Source of the DNA: Chitinophagaceae bacterium
Lineage (GTDB): Bacteria; Bacteroidota; Bacteroidia; Chitinophagales; Chitinophagaceae
DNA length: 64,000 nt
Direction: 5' to 3'
Assembly: GCA_024643655.1 (NCBI GenBank)
Contig: JAHEMM010000001.1
Span: forward strand, 62,001 to 126,000
The position numbers and the translations under genes were made by a program. Shown piece by piece: positions 50,716 to 60,465 of the stretch. The notes under the pieces are model-generated. The model was not told the DNA's origin and did no database searches. It was given only the letters and a program-made list of their open reading frames with translations. Position 1 is the first letter of the stretch. Each line of letters begins with the position of its first letter.

Positions 50716-53085
50716 TTAAGAAATATACTTTGGTTTTTCTTCAATATTCCATAATCCCCATTGTGTACCGACTATTCCTTCTTGTTGAATTTTCCACGAT
50801 TCATCAAAGGATGAGAAATAAAATACTTCAATATCTTCTGCATTTGCCCAATGCTGAACATTGATAAAATATTTCATAGCATTTTCTGTTGATGGTTTTG
50901 CTTCTAATACATCTTCTCCTTTACCAGGCCAGCCTGTTTCGGTGATAATTACTTTCTTGCCCTTTGCAATTTGATTTGTTAATGCATACATGTACTGAAT
51001 ATATTGTAAGGCATAATCATTATTAGCGCCTTCCCAGAAAGGATAACAGTTAATTAAAATAACATCACATGCATCTACTAATGCTGGTCTTTCAATGAAT
51101 TGGTAATATGCATCTACATATCCAATTTGAATGTGATTGGGTAGTTGTTGTCTTACTTGATTTATATAATTTATAACTTCTTGTTCAGATAGCTCATTAC
51201 GTTGTAAAACTTCATTTCCAACGGCCACTATATCTACTAAACCTTCTTTAGCAAGGTTGACGATTGAAATAATTTCTTTTTCATTTCTTTCTTTATCATT
51301 ACTTATCCAGGCACCTACCATTGATTTTAAACCTTTTTCCTTTGCAATTTTAGGAATCATTTCATGCCCTTCGGTACAAGAAAATGACCTTATCCATTTT
51401 GTGTGAGGTGCTATTATTTCCATTCTTCTGCGAGTTTGTTCCTCAGTTACCAGATCACCCGTTTGCTGACCTTCGGTATAAGGGCTAAAGCATAAACCAT
51501 GTAGTCCTTTTTGTAATGAAATTGAATATTGGGATTTTATTTCTGCCAATGCTTTATTACTAAAATCTACTCCGGTATTTGTATGCAAATTGAATCCCTT
51601 CTCTTTAAGTAAAAGTAGTTTGCCTGGCAAATAAGAAGAAGAGCCAGCTTTCTCTGCTTTTTTACGATCGATTGCTGCCCTAACTTCAAGTGCCTTTTCT
51701 TCAGTAACATCATAATTACGCATCACATACATGGCAATAAGAGTACCTACTATAGGAAGTCCGGAAAAGAAGGCACGAAGTCCAGTAATTGCACCTTCCT
51801 GTTCAATTCCCGGAACACCTTCTTTAAACCCAACTATGGAAATTATAACACCACTTAAACCACCGGCTATAGCAAAACCGAACTTAACCATCCACCAATA
51901 TATAGCACCAAAAATACCTTCTCTCCTTTTACCTGTATTCAATTCATCCAAATCAATAACATCAGAAGTCATGGACATCATAAGCGTAAAAAGACTTCCT
52001 ATTCCAAATGCAAAGAAAGGTAGAGCAAAGATGAACATATAGGGTTTTCCAGGAATCAGGAGAAACCAAAGCATCACGTAGCCAATTAGTGAAATTCCCT
52101 GCGACCAAAGGAAGGCTTTTTTCTTTCCTAATTTTCTAGACATCCAGGTTACAATCGGAATCACAATAAAAGTAGTAGATAGTGCACCTAAACTTCCAAA
52201 AAGCGTTGGCCAAAAACCTGCATTAGCGGCTTCTGTATTTCCATTAAATAAATGGTAAACAATTACAAAGAAGGTGAATGTTGCAACTGTATTAAAAGCA
52301 TTAAATATGAAAAATGTGGAGATACATAGTTTTCTAAAAGGTTTAATCTTAAGAGCTTCCCTAAAGCCCTGAATGATTTCATCAAAACTCCCACGAATAT
52401 TTCTAAAGTTTAATTCCGAATAGTTTTCGTTTAATGTGGATTTACTTTTTATAAATATAGCCGGTATCATTGCAACGATCATTAAGATGATGCCTGTCCA
52501 AATTGCAAGGGTTCGTGTAGCACTTTCTGCAGATGTAAACCATCCATTAGGACCGTTATCATACATAATTACCCAGAACCAAGGCGCTATAACCCAGGCC
52601 CATTGACCAATCCATTGTGCAATTGCCATAATATTGGTTCGTTCATGAAAATCGTTACTCATCTCATAGCCCATAGCCACATAAGGCACACTAAAGATTG
52701 TGAGCCCTAAATAAAAAACGAATGACCAGAACATAAAATAAATGAAGTTATAATCTACTCCACTTACTTTATATAGTTGCCACATTATAACAAAGGAAAT
52801 TCCCATGATAATAGCACCAACAAAAACATACTGCCTACGCCTTCCCCATTTCGATTTGGTATTATCCGAAATAAAACCCATAATAGGATCAGTGAAGGAA
52901 TCAAATATTCTTGGGAAGAAGTAAATAATACCCCACATCCAACCCGGAAAACCTAAATTTTGTACCAAGACCACCATAAAAATTCCTAAGGCTGCAGGGA
53001 ACATTTGATTGGCGAGCATACCAAATCCAAAAGCTACCTTTTGCCCAAATGGCACTTTATTTTCTATTTTAATTTCATTACTCAT
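50716..53085 (-). CDS. Fusion protein: N-terminal GPH/MFS-type sugar transporter (about aa 1-490) and C-terminal GH17-like domain (about aa 503-789)
   Basis: Single uninterrupted 789-aa ORF; 'GFPGWMWGIIYFFPRIFDSFTDPIMGFISDNTKSKWGRRRQYVFVGA' is the GPH symporter motif; C-terminal 'AVGNEVLQRN', 'IITETGWPGKGE', 'FYFSSFDESWK' parallels the neighbouring GH17 ORF. Confidence 0.92.
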   Translation of the reverse strand: MSNEIKIENKVPFGQKVAFGFGMLANQMFPAALGIFMVVLVQNLGFPGWMWGIIYFFPRIFDSFTDPIMGFISDNTKSKWGRRRQYVFVGAIIMGISFVIMWQLYKVSGVDYNFIYFMFWSFVFYLGLTIFSVPYVAMGYEMSNDFHERTNIMAIAQWIGQWAWVIAPWFWVIMYDNGPNGWFTSAESATRTLAIWTGIILMIVAMIPAIFIKSKSTLNENYSELNFRNIRGSFDEIIQGFREALKIKPFRKLCISTFFIFNAFNTVATFTFFVIVYHLFNGNTEAANAGFWPTLFGSLGALSTTFIVIPIVTWMSRKLGKKKAFLWSQGISLIGYVMLWFLLIPGKPYMFIFALPFFAFGIGSLFTLMMSMTSDVIDLDELNTGKRREGIFGAIYWWMVKFGFAIAGGLSGVIISIVGFKEGVPGIEQEGAITGLRAFFSGLPIVGTLIAMYVMRNYDVTEEKALEVRAAIDRKKAEKAGSSSYLPGKLLLLKEKGFNLHTNTGVDFSNKALAEIKSQYSISLQKGLHGLCFSPYTEGQQTGDLVTEEQTRRRMEIIAPHTKWIRSFSCTEGHEMIPKIAKEKGLKSMVGAWISNDKERNEKEIISIVNLAKEGLVDIVAVGNEVLQRNELSEQEVINYINQVRQQLPNHIQIGYVDAYYQFIERPALVDACDVILINCYPFWEGANNDYALQYIQYMYALTNQIAKGKKVIITETGWPGKGEDVLEAKPSTENAMKYFINVQHWANAEDIEVFYFSSFDESWKIQQEGIVGTQWGLWNIEEKPKYIS

Positions 53086-53095
53086 AATAAGTGTA

Positions 53096-54586
53096 TCATT
53101 GGTTTATAATAATTGTTTGTATTGCTTTGTTAGTTATTTTTAAATAGATGGATTGTTCACCTTGTAATACTGTAAAATTTTTTTCTTTTTCCGTAGGATT
53201 AAAAACTACAAGTACGATGGAGCCATCTGTATTTTCTGCAGCAGTAATTTGAAGGTCTTTATCTGTTTTTTCAAAACCAATTCTGACAGCACCTGGCCGG
53301 ATAAATCTGCTAAAATGTGAAAGAGTATAATATAATGGCGTAAAATAAACTTCATCTTTTTCAGGATCAACTATTACCGGTGCCGTACACCAGTTTTTAA
53401 ACCAGTTAGGACCTCCTTGTTTATCCAAAACCATGTTCCAATCTATCCAACCATCTACATAATTATTTAAACAACCAATGATATCTTCAGCATATCGATT
53501 AACTGGGGCATATTTTGGATGTAAATGTTTTTCTTCTTCTGGTGCCCAATCCCAACCCCAGTCAGTCGCTTCTTTGCTCCAATACCAACTATCATCCTGC
53601 CATTTTGGAACTTCTGAATCAACGCAGGCTTCTGATTGAATTAAATGCTTTCCCGGAGATTTATGATGTGCATATTGTAAAGCTTCGGAAAATACATCGT
53701 AGGTACTGGCATACCAATGAATAGCAGTTCCATGAAAATATTTTGAGGACTTTTCATTTTCATACATCACATCCACCCATCCTTTTAATAGTTCTCTATT
53801 TTGATCATATCCTAAAATCTTTACATTGGCTTTGCCATCTGCTTCTAATTTAGGCCCTAAATGATTTTGAACAAAAACTGTCATTTCCTCGGGTGTATAA
53901 TGCATGCTTTCCCAATTGTTGCCATTTCCCAAAGGTTCATTCTCTACGGTTATACCCCAAATATCAATTCCTTCTGCTTTGTAGGCGTCAATATATTTTG
54001 AAAAAAATAATGCCCATGAATCATAATATTTTGGCAATAATTTACCTCCGACCCATTTATTATTATCTTTCATCCAGGGTGGAGCTGTCCAGGGTGATGA
54101 TAAAATTTTAAATCCATCTATTGAAATTGCCATTGCATCTTTAATCATTGGAATTATATCATCTTTATCTTCCTTAATTGAAAAATTTTTTAATTCCACA
54201 TCCCCTTCTATTGGAGCGTAAGAATAATTACTTAAAGAAAAATCGCAGGAATTGATATGGGTTCTGGTTAGCGAATAACGGGCACCGCTCTGACCGAAAT
54301 ATGCCTCTAGAATTAAGTTTCGCTTCTCCTTGCTTAATCTATTTAACAATGAAGCAGAAGATTCTGTAAACGAACCGCCAAAGCCTGTTATAGTTTGAAA
54401 TTTATTTGCAGATAGTAATTTGATAGTGCTTGCATTATTACCTGAAGATAAAATATCGATTGGCTGTAGTTTATTGCCATTAGCAGAAGTTTCAAAAACT
54501 TCAATACTTAATTTTTTCTCAGAGGTGCATTCAGTTAGCGTTGCCATCATTGAAAATAAAATAACACATTTCTTAAAATTAATCAT
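53096..54586 (-). CDS. GH30 family lipoprotein (beta-glucosidase/beta-1,6-glucanase type)
   Basis: 'ITGFGGSFTESSASLL', 'LSSPWTAPPWMKDN', acid/base 'ITVENEP', nucleophile 'IQSEACVD'; lipobox near 'TLTECTS'. Confidence 0.92.
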   Translation of the reverse strand: MINFKKCVILFSMMATLTECTSEKKLSIEVFETSANGNKLQPIDILSSGNNASTIKLLSANKFQTITGFGGSFTESSASLLNRLSKEKRNLILEAYFGQSGARYSLTRTHINSCDFSLSNYSYAPIEGDVELKNFSIKEDKDDIIPMIKDAMAISIDGFKILSSPWTAPPWMKDNNKWVGGKLLPKYYDSWALFFSKYIDAYKAEGIDIWGITVENEPLGNGNNWESMHYTPEEMTVFVQNHLGPKLEADGKANVKILGYDQNRELLKGWVDVMYENEKSSKYFHGTAIHWYASTYDVFSEALQYAHHKSPGKHLIQSEACVDSEVPKWQDDSWYWSKEATDWGWDWAPEEEKHLHPKYAPVNRYAEDIIGCLNNYVDGWIDWNMVLDKQGGPNWFKNWCTAPVIVDPEKDEVYFTPLYYTLSHFSRFIRPGAVRIGFEKTDKDLQITAAENTDGSIVLVVFNPTEKEKNFTVLQGEQSIYLKITNKAIQTIIINQ

Positions 54587-54643
54587 ACTGAAATATTTAT
54601 TTCTAATTTATAGATGTAAATCAGTTAATGACTTTTAAATGAT

Positions 54644-55924
54644 TTAATTGATCTTTTCATTCAAAGGTGGCAGCATTACTTCTTCAAATAATGATTGAAA
54701 GTTGCCACTGTAAGTTTTCTCTATTTTATTTCCTCCTCTTTTCATTCCATTAAACACACCTTTATCTACAAGATCCCAAATAACAAATTTTGCTTTACCA
54801 TCAATGGTGAATAAACCAAAGTGATTTTCGGAACCACCAGGATTAGCGGCATCTTTCCAGATTTCATCAAAGGCCTCAAAATAGAAACAGGCAATTGCTT
54901 CCCGGTTTGTCCATTCTCTTATTTGATTGTAATACAACCCTTCTTTGTATTCATCCGTTGCTTTTGAACCGTTTGCGCCATAATGTTCATTTGAAAAACT
55001 GGCCCAGCCTGTTTCTCCAATATGTATTGGCTTTTTAATACCGAGTTGTTGAATATAATTTGACACAGCTTGATATTGAGAAATAGTGTAATCTCTTGCA
55101 CGATTCATTGCAGCGATAATTTTTGTTGTATCTGATAGCGATTCTTCCTTATTTGAGATTCCCCAAAAATCAGGATTGTAATGTGTATCATGCATTGGGT
55201 AAGAATGCATAGAAATATAATCAACAGCCGTTATTAATTTTTTTAAATCCTCTACATGATATTCTTTATCGCCTCCTCCCCAGGAAGCGAAATTATCAGA
55301 GCTTGTAATCCAAAGATCTTTAGGTAGTGACCCAGCTTTTTTTAAATCCTGTAATTGATTAACATATTTTAAAATGACCCACGGTTGTACATAGTAGCTT
55401 GCTGCCCATTTTACCATTGCTTCATTGCCCACGGCAATAATTTTTACAATATCTGGGTATTGGTTCGTCAGTTCGATCGCTTTTTGAATTTCGGCACCAT
55501 TGGCTGCTGTATCTTCATCATCATGTTTGGGATGGCCTGTCCAGGCCTTTTTACAATCGATCCATGCACCCAGCATTACATACATTTCAAACGTTGGGGC
55601 TTCTTTTTTTAATTGATGAATAGCTTGTAGAAGATTAGATGCTTCGGCATATTTGGTTTGATATGTTCGAATTATTTTGATATTCATTGCAAAAAGGATT
55701 TTCATATCCTCTTTCAATTGATCTACTGTAGGTTGAATGTCGCGGCTTTTGTCACGGTAGCCTCCAAAAGAGATGGCTAAATAATTAGGATTTCCCAGAA
55801 TATCTTTAGCTGTCATTTTTTGTTTTGGTGGATGATTATTTGTGTCTTTTTGTTTTGAATTGCAAGAGAAAACGATGGCCAAGGCCAAAAATAATACCAT
55901 CGTTTGCCGGCTTGCACTTTTCAT
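54644..55924 (-). CDS. GH17-like lipoprotein
   Basis: Lipobox 'LAIVFSCNSKQ'; 'AVGNEAMVKW', 'HIGETGWASFSN', 'FYFEAFDEIWKD'. Confidence 0.87.
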   Translation of the reverse strand: MKSASRQTMVLFLALAIVFSCNSKQKDTNNHPPKQKMTAKDILGNPNYLAISFGGYRDKSRDIQPTVDQLKEDMKILFAMNIKIIRTYQTKYAEASNLLQAIHQLKKEAPTFEMYVMLGAWIDCKKAWTGHPKHDDEDTAANGAEIQKAIELTNQYPDIVKIIAVGNEAMVKWAASYYVQPWVILKYVNQLQDLKKAGSLPKDLWITSSDNFASWGGGDKEYHVEDLKKLITAVDYISMHSYPMHDTHYNPDFWGISNKEESLSDTTKIIAAMNRARDYTISQYQAVSNYIQQLGIKKPIHIGETGWASFSNEHYGANGSKATDEYKEGLYYNQIREWTNREAIACFYFEAFDEIWKDAANPGGSENHFGLFTIDGKAKFVIWDLVDKGVFNGMKRGGNKIEKTYSGNFQSLFEEVMLPPLNEKIN

Positions 55925-55925
55925 A

Positions 55926-58900
55926 TTACCTCAGTTTTGATTCTTCAATATGTACTGTAATTTGTACAACTTCACCAGTTCTTCCGAAAATTTCATTGCT
56001 ATTTTGAATGTCAATATTTAAATTTTCGAATGTGGTTAGCGTATTATTTTTATTTATTAATTCAACTTTATTTGAAGTTGATATTTTATATACAATTGGT
56101 ACTTGACAACAAGTGAAACAAAGTGAATCTTTTTCCAATGGCAACTTTTTATGTTCCAGATTTACGTTTACAAATTCAAATACTGCAGGTGTTGTGATGA
56201 ATTCCTTTTTTTGTAATAAACATGGATTAAAATGAAGCTGACCACTAATTATAAAAACACCTAATTCTCCCAACCTGCTCAAAATGTCTTCTTTTACCTG
56301 ACCTGTCATGCCGGGTTGTTGAGCTCCTTTACCGATTGGCGTATGGGAGTAAGGATCTGTAGGAAAAGCGCCATAGGTAGCTGGTGATTTATGAACACCA
56401 ATACCTTCAAATATTTCGTAGAAGTGATTTACTAATTTATCCGTTGTTGAGGTTGATGTTTTTGCATCGATTGCCCTGATGCAAGTTTCCTGTACTGCCA
56501 GTAGTAATTTTGAAACCATATGCCAATAAATGGACCCTAATCCTTCATAGCCATAAAAAGTTCCAGACCGCCCAGTAAATTCTTTATGATTAAAAACTTC
56601 TTCGAAAATCTGTAATAATAGTTCTCTGTCTTTTATAGCGAGTTCCTTATAATCTTCGTTGAGGCTATCTATTGCATTTTCAAGATCACGGGCATTCCTG
56701 AAATTTCCATTGAAGTGATAATTTCCATTGATATCTTTTTCAACAATTGAATTTACACTTTGGGTTTGTAGTTTTTTTAATAATGCAGAAGCTTCAACAG
56801 ATTTTGACGGAATTGTATTTTTTTCAATAAACTTCGACAATGATTTATTGGGATACAATATATAACTGGATTGATCTTTACGATATAATTTACTTTCCTT
56901 TAATGAATCCAGCACATTTAAACTTTCTTCAGCTGTTAAATAACCAGAACTTAATACGGCTACCTGGCCTTCCAGCATTTCACTTAGATGAGAAACAGAT
57001 ACAGCACTTTGATTAATGTTTATCAGATTATAGGAATGATACATGCCATCAGTTCTTTTATTTGCCTGTATCGAATGCTCCATAAATTGTAGCGATAGAT
57101 TTGCAAATTCTAATAGATCACCACCTGTCACATCTTTTTTAGCACCTGAAAACTGTTGTGAATAAATCTGGTTTCTGAAATCACTACCAGCAACACCTAA
57201 TGTATCTACTATTCGTTTTCTGTTTTTGTCATCAAATGAAGTTGATAAAAGGTTTTTATTTTCTACTAATACTTTTTGAATAGCAACAAAAAAATGATGT
57301 ATTTCATCTGATACGGAAAATGTTTTATCCTTGCTATTTTTAAAAATGGGTTGGAAAAATTTTAAAAATCTTCTCAGATAATATAATGTAACCATTGAAA
57401 TTCCATTACCTACTAAGGCATTGTTAGCATCGTTCCATTCAGGTCGCTGCGTATTCATCCAAATTCCACCTTCTGGAACAAAATTGGAAAGTTTAGAAAG
57501 TACAGTTGCTAATATCTTTTCTACAAAGCTTATATGATATATGGCACTCTGCTTATTCGTTAATAAAGCGCCGTCTGCTCCAAGCGATTTTTTCCGATCC
57601 AGAATCTTTTTTTCGCCTTCGTGGTCAAATTCAATTGTGTCTTTTGGATTTTGGACAATATCGGAGTAAGATTTTATCCGATAAGGTACATTGGCATATA
57701 CGAATCCGTTCTTTTCTAAGTCCCTTTCAATTGAACCTGGGTTATACTGCTCTTTGAATTCTAATAATTTCAGTAAATAGATAATTTGATGATCACCCCA
57801 ATAACCGATATATGACCAGGGATTGTCTGGTTCAATTGCTTCCCAATCAAAACCGTCTTTTGTAACCCGGTATGGGTTATAGCCATCAAAAGTGGAAGCA
57901 TTAAGAAACTTCCAAATCATACCATCAATAAATGCTGGATAGGAGTGAACCAAGGCTTCCCAGTTCTGAAAAATATCCCGCCAGTTTCCCTGGTAGTCTA
58001 GTATTTTTGAACCATCAATTTCACTTCTTGTATTAATAGAAAATTGGTTCCATGGACGGCTCGGATCCCCATGACGTCTACTGAATTTTAAAGGCAAATA
58101 TTCTATTGCCAATCGTTCAAAATTCAAATTATTTGTAGAGGCGATTACTTTTTTTAGATATTGAAGTGAAAAAGTTTCATCAAGTTGTTGCCAAATAGAA
58201 CTGCTTTCGTTATAGACAGCTGGGTTTGCTTTTTCAAGGTATTTACAAAAATCCCATTTTTCAATCTGATAATTATTATCGAATATACCCCCACGCATAA
58301 TGTTGAATAGTACGTTGGAATAATGTCTGGTATCTTGTAAAACGTCTGATGTTTTCTGAAAGCTGTCTGCGGCAGCTGTCAATTCTTTTAAATGAAGGGT
58401 GCCCTCATTAACATCAGCTAGAATTTTTTCACTTAAAGTAGAACTGGTATTAATAAAATTGGAAAGCTGGATAATTGAAGCATGATTTTGATTTACGTTT
58501 GCGATGATCATCCATTCCTTTTCTTTAGAAGGCTCAATAATAATCTTATCTACAATAAAATATGCCCCTTTTTCACCTTTGATATCTTCTTCCTGATTTA
58601 CACTTTTTCCTAAACGAAAATTATTTAGTTGTAAAGAAGAAAGTAAATAAGTAGGATTACTAAATCCAGTACTCCAAGTAATATTTGCTTTTAGCGCTTC
58701 ACTTGGCTCTGCCTTATCTACTATGATTGCACTTAATGCAAAAATACCCACACCTGATTCTGGAATCAATTCAGACCGCTTATATGCATCTACTAGGTTG
58801 CTTGATTGATTTTGTAAATCGGCTCCAACCCCATAAGGCAAAACATTTTGCAGACCATCTAAAATATTAATCTGATAAGTTGTTGATGAAAGATTTTGAA

Positions 58901-59330
58901 GTCTCGATCTTTTTACAAATCCATGTAGATTGCTGGAGTTCCACTCATATTGAAAGGATAGTGATAACTCTTTATTAATTTCTTCAAATATGATTTTATT
59001 GCCAAATGTATTTTTATAAAGATTCCTTTGAATTTTATATTTTCCTTCATCTCTGATTGAGAAGGGCTCCCAAATTAATATTTTGTCATTCTTTATAATT
59101 TGAAAAATAGTTTTACTACCCGTTATTTCAGCTGATTCAGTTATTTTATCGTCAGTATAATAAGGGAATATTGCATGATCTGAATTTTTTCGCCCTGCAC
59201 TAATACCTCCATTGCTAGAAATAAACATCCAATGGTTCGAATCACTTACAATACTCATAAAAAAGGGACGCATAGTATCTGCATCAGCAATTTTAAAAAA
59301 TAGTTCGTCTTTAATTGTTATGGTCTGCAT
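55926..59330 (-). CDS. Large cytoplasmic glycoside phosphorylase candidate (GH149/GH161/GH94-type, probable beta-1,3-glucan phosphorylase)
   Basis: 1134 aa, no signal peptide; 'LDYQGNWRDIFQNWEALVHSYPAFIDGMIWKFLNASTFDGYNPYRVTKDGFDWE', 'PDNPWSYIGYWGDHQIIYLLKLLE', 'YGAFPTDPYSHTPIGKGAQQPGMTGQVKEDILSRLGELGV' recalled as resembling this phosphorylase group; GH17/GH30/GH16 context. Confidence 0.65.
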   Translation of the reverse strand: MQTITIKDELFFKIADADTMRPFFMSIVSDSNHWMFISSNGGISAGRKNSDHAIFPYYTDDKITESAEITGSKTIFQIIKNDKILIWEPFSIRDEGKYKIQRNLYKNTFGNKIIFEEINKELSLSFQYEWNSSNLHGFVKRSRLQNLSSTTYQINILDGLQNVLPYGVGADLQNQSSNLVDAYKRSELIPESGVGIFALSAIIVDKAEPSEALKANITWSTGFSNPTYLLSSLQLNNFRLGKSVNQEEDIKGEKGAYFIVDKIIIEPSKEKEWMIIANVNQNHASIIQLSNFINTSSTLSEKILADVNEGTLHLKELTAAADSFQKTSDVLQDTRHYSNVLFNIMRGGIFDNNYQIEKWDFCKYLEKANPAVYNESSSIWQQLDETFSLQYLKKVIASTNNLNFERLAIEYLPLKFSRRHGDPSRPWNQFSINTRSEIDGSKILDYQGNWRDIFQNWEALVHSYPAFIDGMIWKFLNASTFDGYNPYRVTKDGFDWEAIEPDNPWSYIGYWGDHQIIYLLKLLEFKEQYNPGSIERDLEKNGFVYANVPYRIKSYSDIVQNPKDTIEFDHEGEKKILDRKKSLGADGALLTNKQSAIYHISFVEKILATVLSKLSNFVPEGGIWMNTQRPEWNDANNALVGNGISMVTLYYLRRFLKFFQPIFKNSKDKTFSVSDEIHHFFVAIQKVLVENKNLLSTSFDDKNRKRIVDTLGVAGSDFRNQIYSQQFSGAKKDVTGGDLLEFANLSLQFMEHSIQANKRTDGMYHSYNLININQSAVSVSHLSEMLEGQVAVLSSGYLTAEESLNVLDSLKESKLYRKDQSSYILYPNKSLSKFIEKNTIPSKSVEASALLKKLQTQSVNSIVEKDINGNYHFNGNFRNARDLENAIDSLNEDYKELAIKDRELLLQIFEEVFNHKEFTGRSGTFYGYEGLGSIYWHMVSKLLLAVQETCIRAIDAKTSTSTTDKLVNHFYEIFEGIGVHKSPATYGAFPTDPYSHTPIGKGAQQPGMTGQVKEDILSRLGELGVFIISGQLHFNPCLLQKKEFITTPAVFEFVNVNLEHKKLPLEKDSLCFTCCQVPIVYKISTSNKVELINKNNTLTTFENLNIDIQNSNEIFGRTGEVVQITVHIEESKLR

Positions 59331-59558
59331 TGTTAATTCCTTCTTGCAATTTGTATTTTATAAAATAGTATTCAAAAAAATCCTAATTCAGAATATTAAA
59401 TTGATATACTGAACAGGTGAAAAAGTAAAAAATGGTTTTCTTTTTACAAAATAGGGAAGTGGTATAGTTTTGAGTTTAATCAAAACTTGTTAACACCACA
59501 TTCTATAAGTAGGGTGACGGTCTATTTAATGATCACTTAAAACTTTTATTTTTTAAGG

Positions 59559-60413
59559 CTAAAGTTGTTTGTACACCTTTACATAATCAATATACATTGA
59601 TTGAGGAAATGGTGTTCCTGTTGTGGGGAAGCCAACAAAATTACCGCCTACCGCTACATTGAATAATAAATAAAATGGATGATTGTATACCCATTCTCCG
59701 TCAACATCTTTTGGAGTAATTCTGTAGTATAAAAAATTGTCAACATAATAATCTATAAAATCTACGCCCCATTCTATTGCATAAACATGATAATCTGTAT
59801 CAAATCTGCCACTTGTTAGTGCATATGCTTTTGAAATAGAAGTTCTTCCTGAAAAGCCGGGACCGTGTACACTGCCATATGTAATAGAAGGATGTTGGCC
59901 TCTTTGTTCCATAATGTCAATCTCACCACATTGTGGCCAAGGTACTGCATCAATATTAGAACCTAACATCCAGAATGCAGGCCAAAGACCAGGGCCCGTA
60001 GGTGTTTTTATTCTTGCTTCAAAGCGACCATAAGCCTGAGCATATAAATCTTTTGTTTTTATTCTTCCAGAGGTATATCCAGCTCCAGCAAAAGATTCAC
60101 TGCGTGCTGTTAATACTAAGCTGCCACTACCATCTAGCTGAACATTTGAACTTCGATCGGTATAATATTGTAATTCTTGATTTCCCCATCCATCTCCACC
60201 TGGACCTCGTCCAATATCAAATGACCATTTTGTATTATCAGGTTTTGATCCTGCAGCTCCACTAAAGTCATCACTCCATACTAACGTCCACTCCCTTTCA
60301 GGCAATGTTTGTACTACTTCTTTTTTACAACTGCTTAATGAAAGAAGCAGTAATAATGTAAAAGAAAGTGTAGTAAATAATGGAGTTTTCAATTGCTTAT
60401 ATATGGTTATCAT
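59559..60413 (-). CDS. GH16 family lipoprotein (laminarinase-like endo-beta-1,3-glucanase)
   Basis: Lipobox 'LLLSLSSCKKE'; catalytic 'WPQCGEIDIMEQRGQ' (ExDxxE), 'GPGLWPAFWMLGSN'. Confidence 0.95.
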   Translation of the reverse strand: MITIYKQLKTPLFTTLSFTLLLLLSLSSCKKEVVQTLPEREWTLVWSDDFSGAAGSKPDNTKWSFDIGRGPGGDGWGNQELQYYTDRSSNVQLDGSGSLVLTARSESFAGAGYTSGRIKTKDLYAQAYGRFEARIKTPTGPGLWPAFWMLGSNIDAVPWPQCGEIDIMEQRGQHPSITYGSVHGPGFSGRTSISKAYALTSGRFDTDYHVYAIEWGVDFIDYYVDNFLYYRITPKDVDGEWVYNHPFYLLFNVAVGGNFVGFPTTGTPFPQSMYIDYVKVYKQL

Positions 60414-60465
60414 AATATTATTTTTATTATTTCATTATTTAATTCAAAAGTTACTTTTTCAACAG

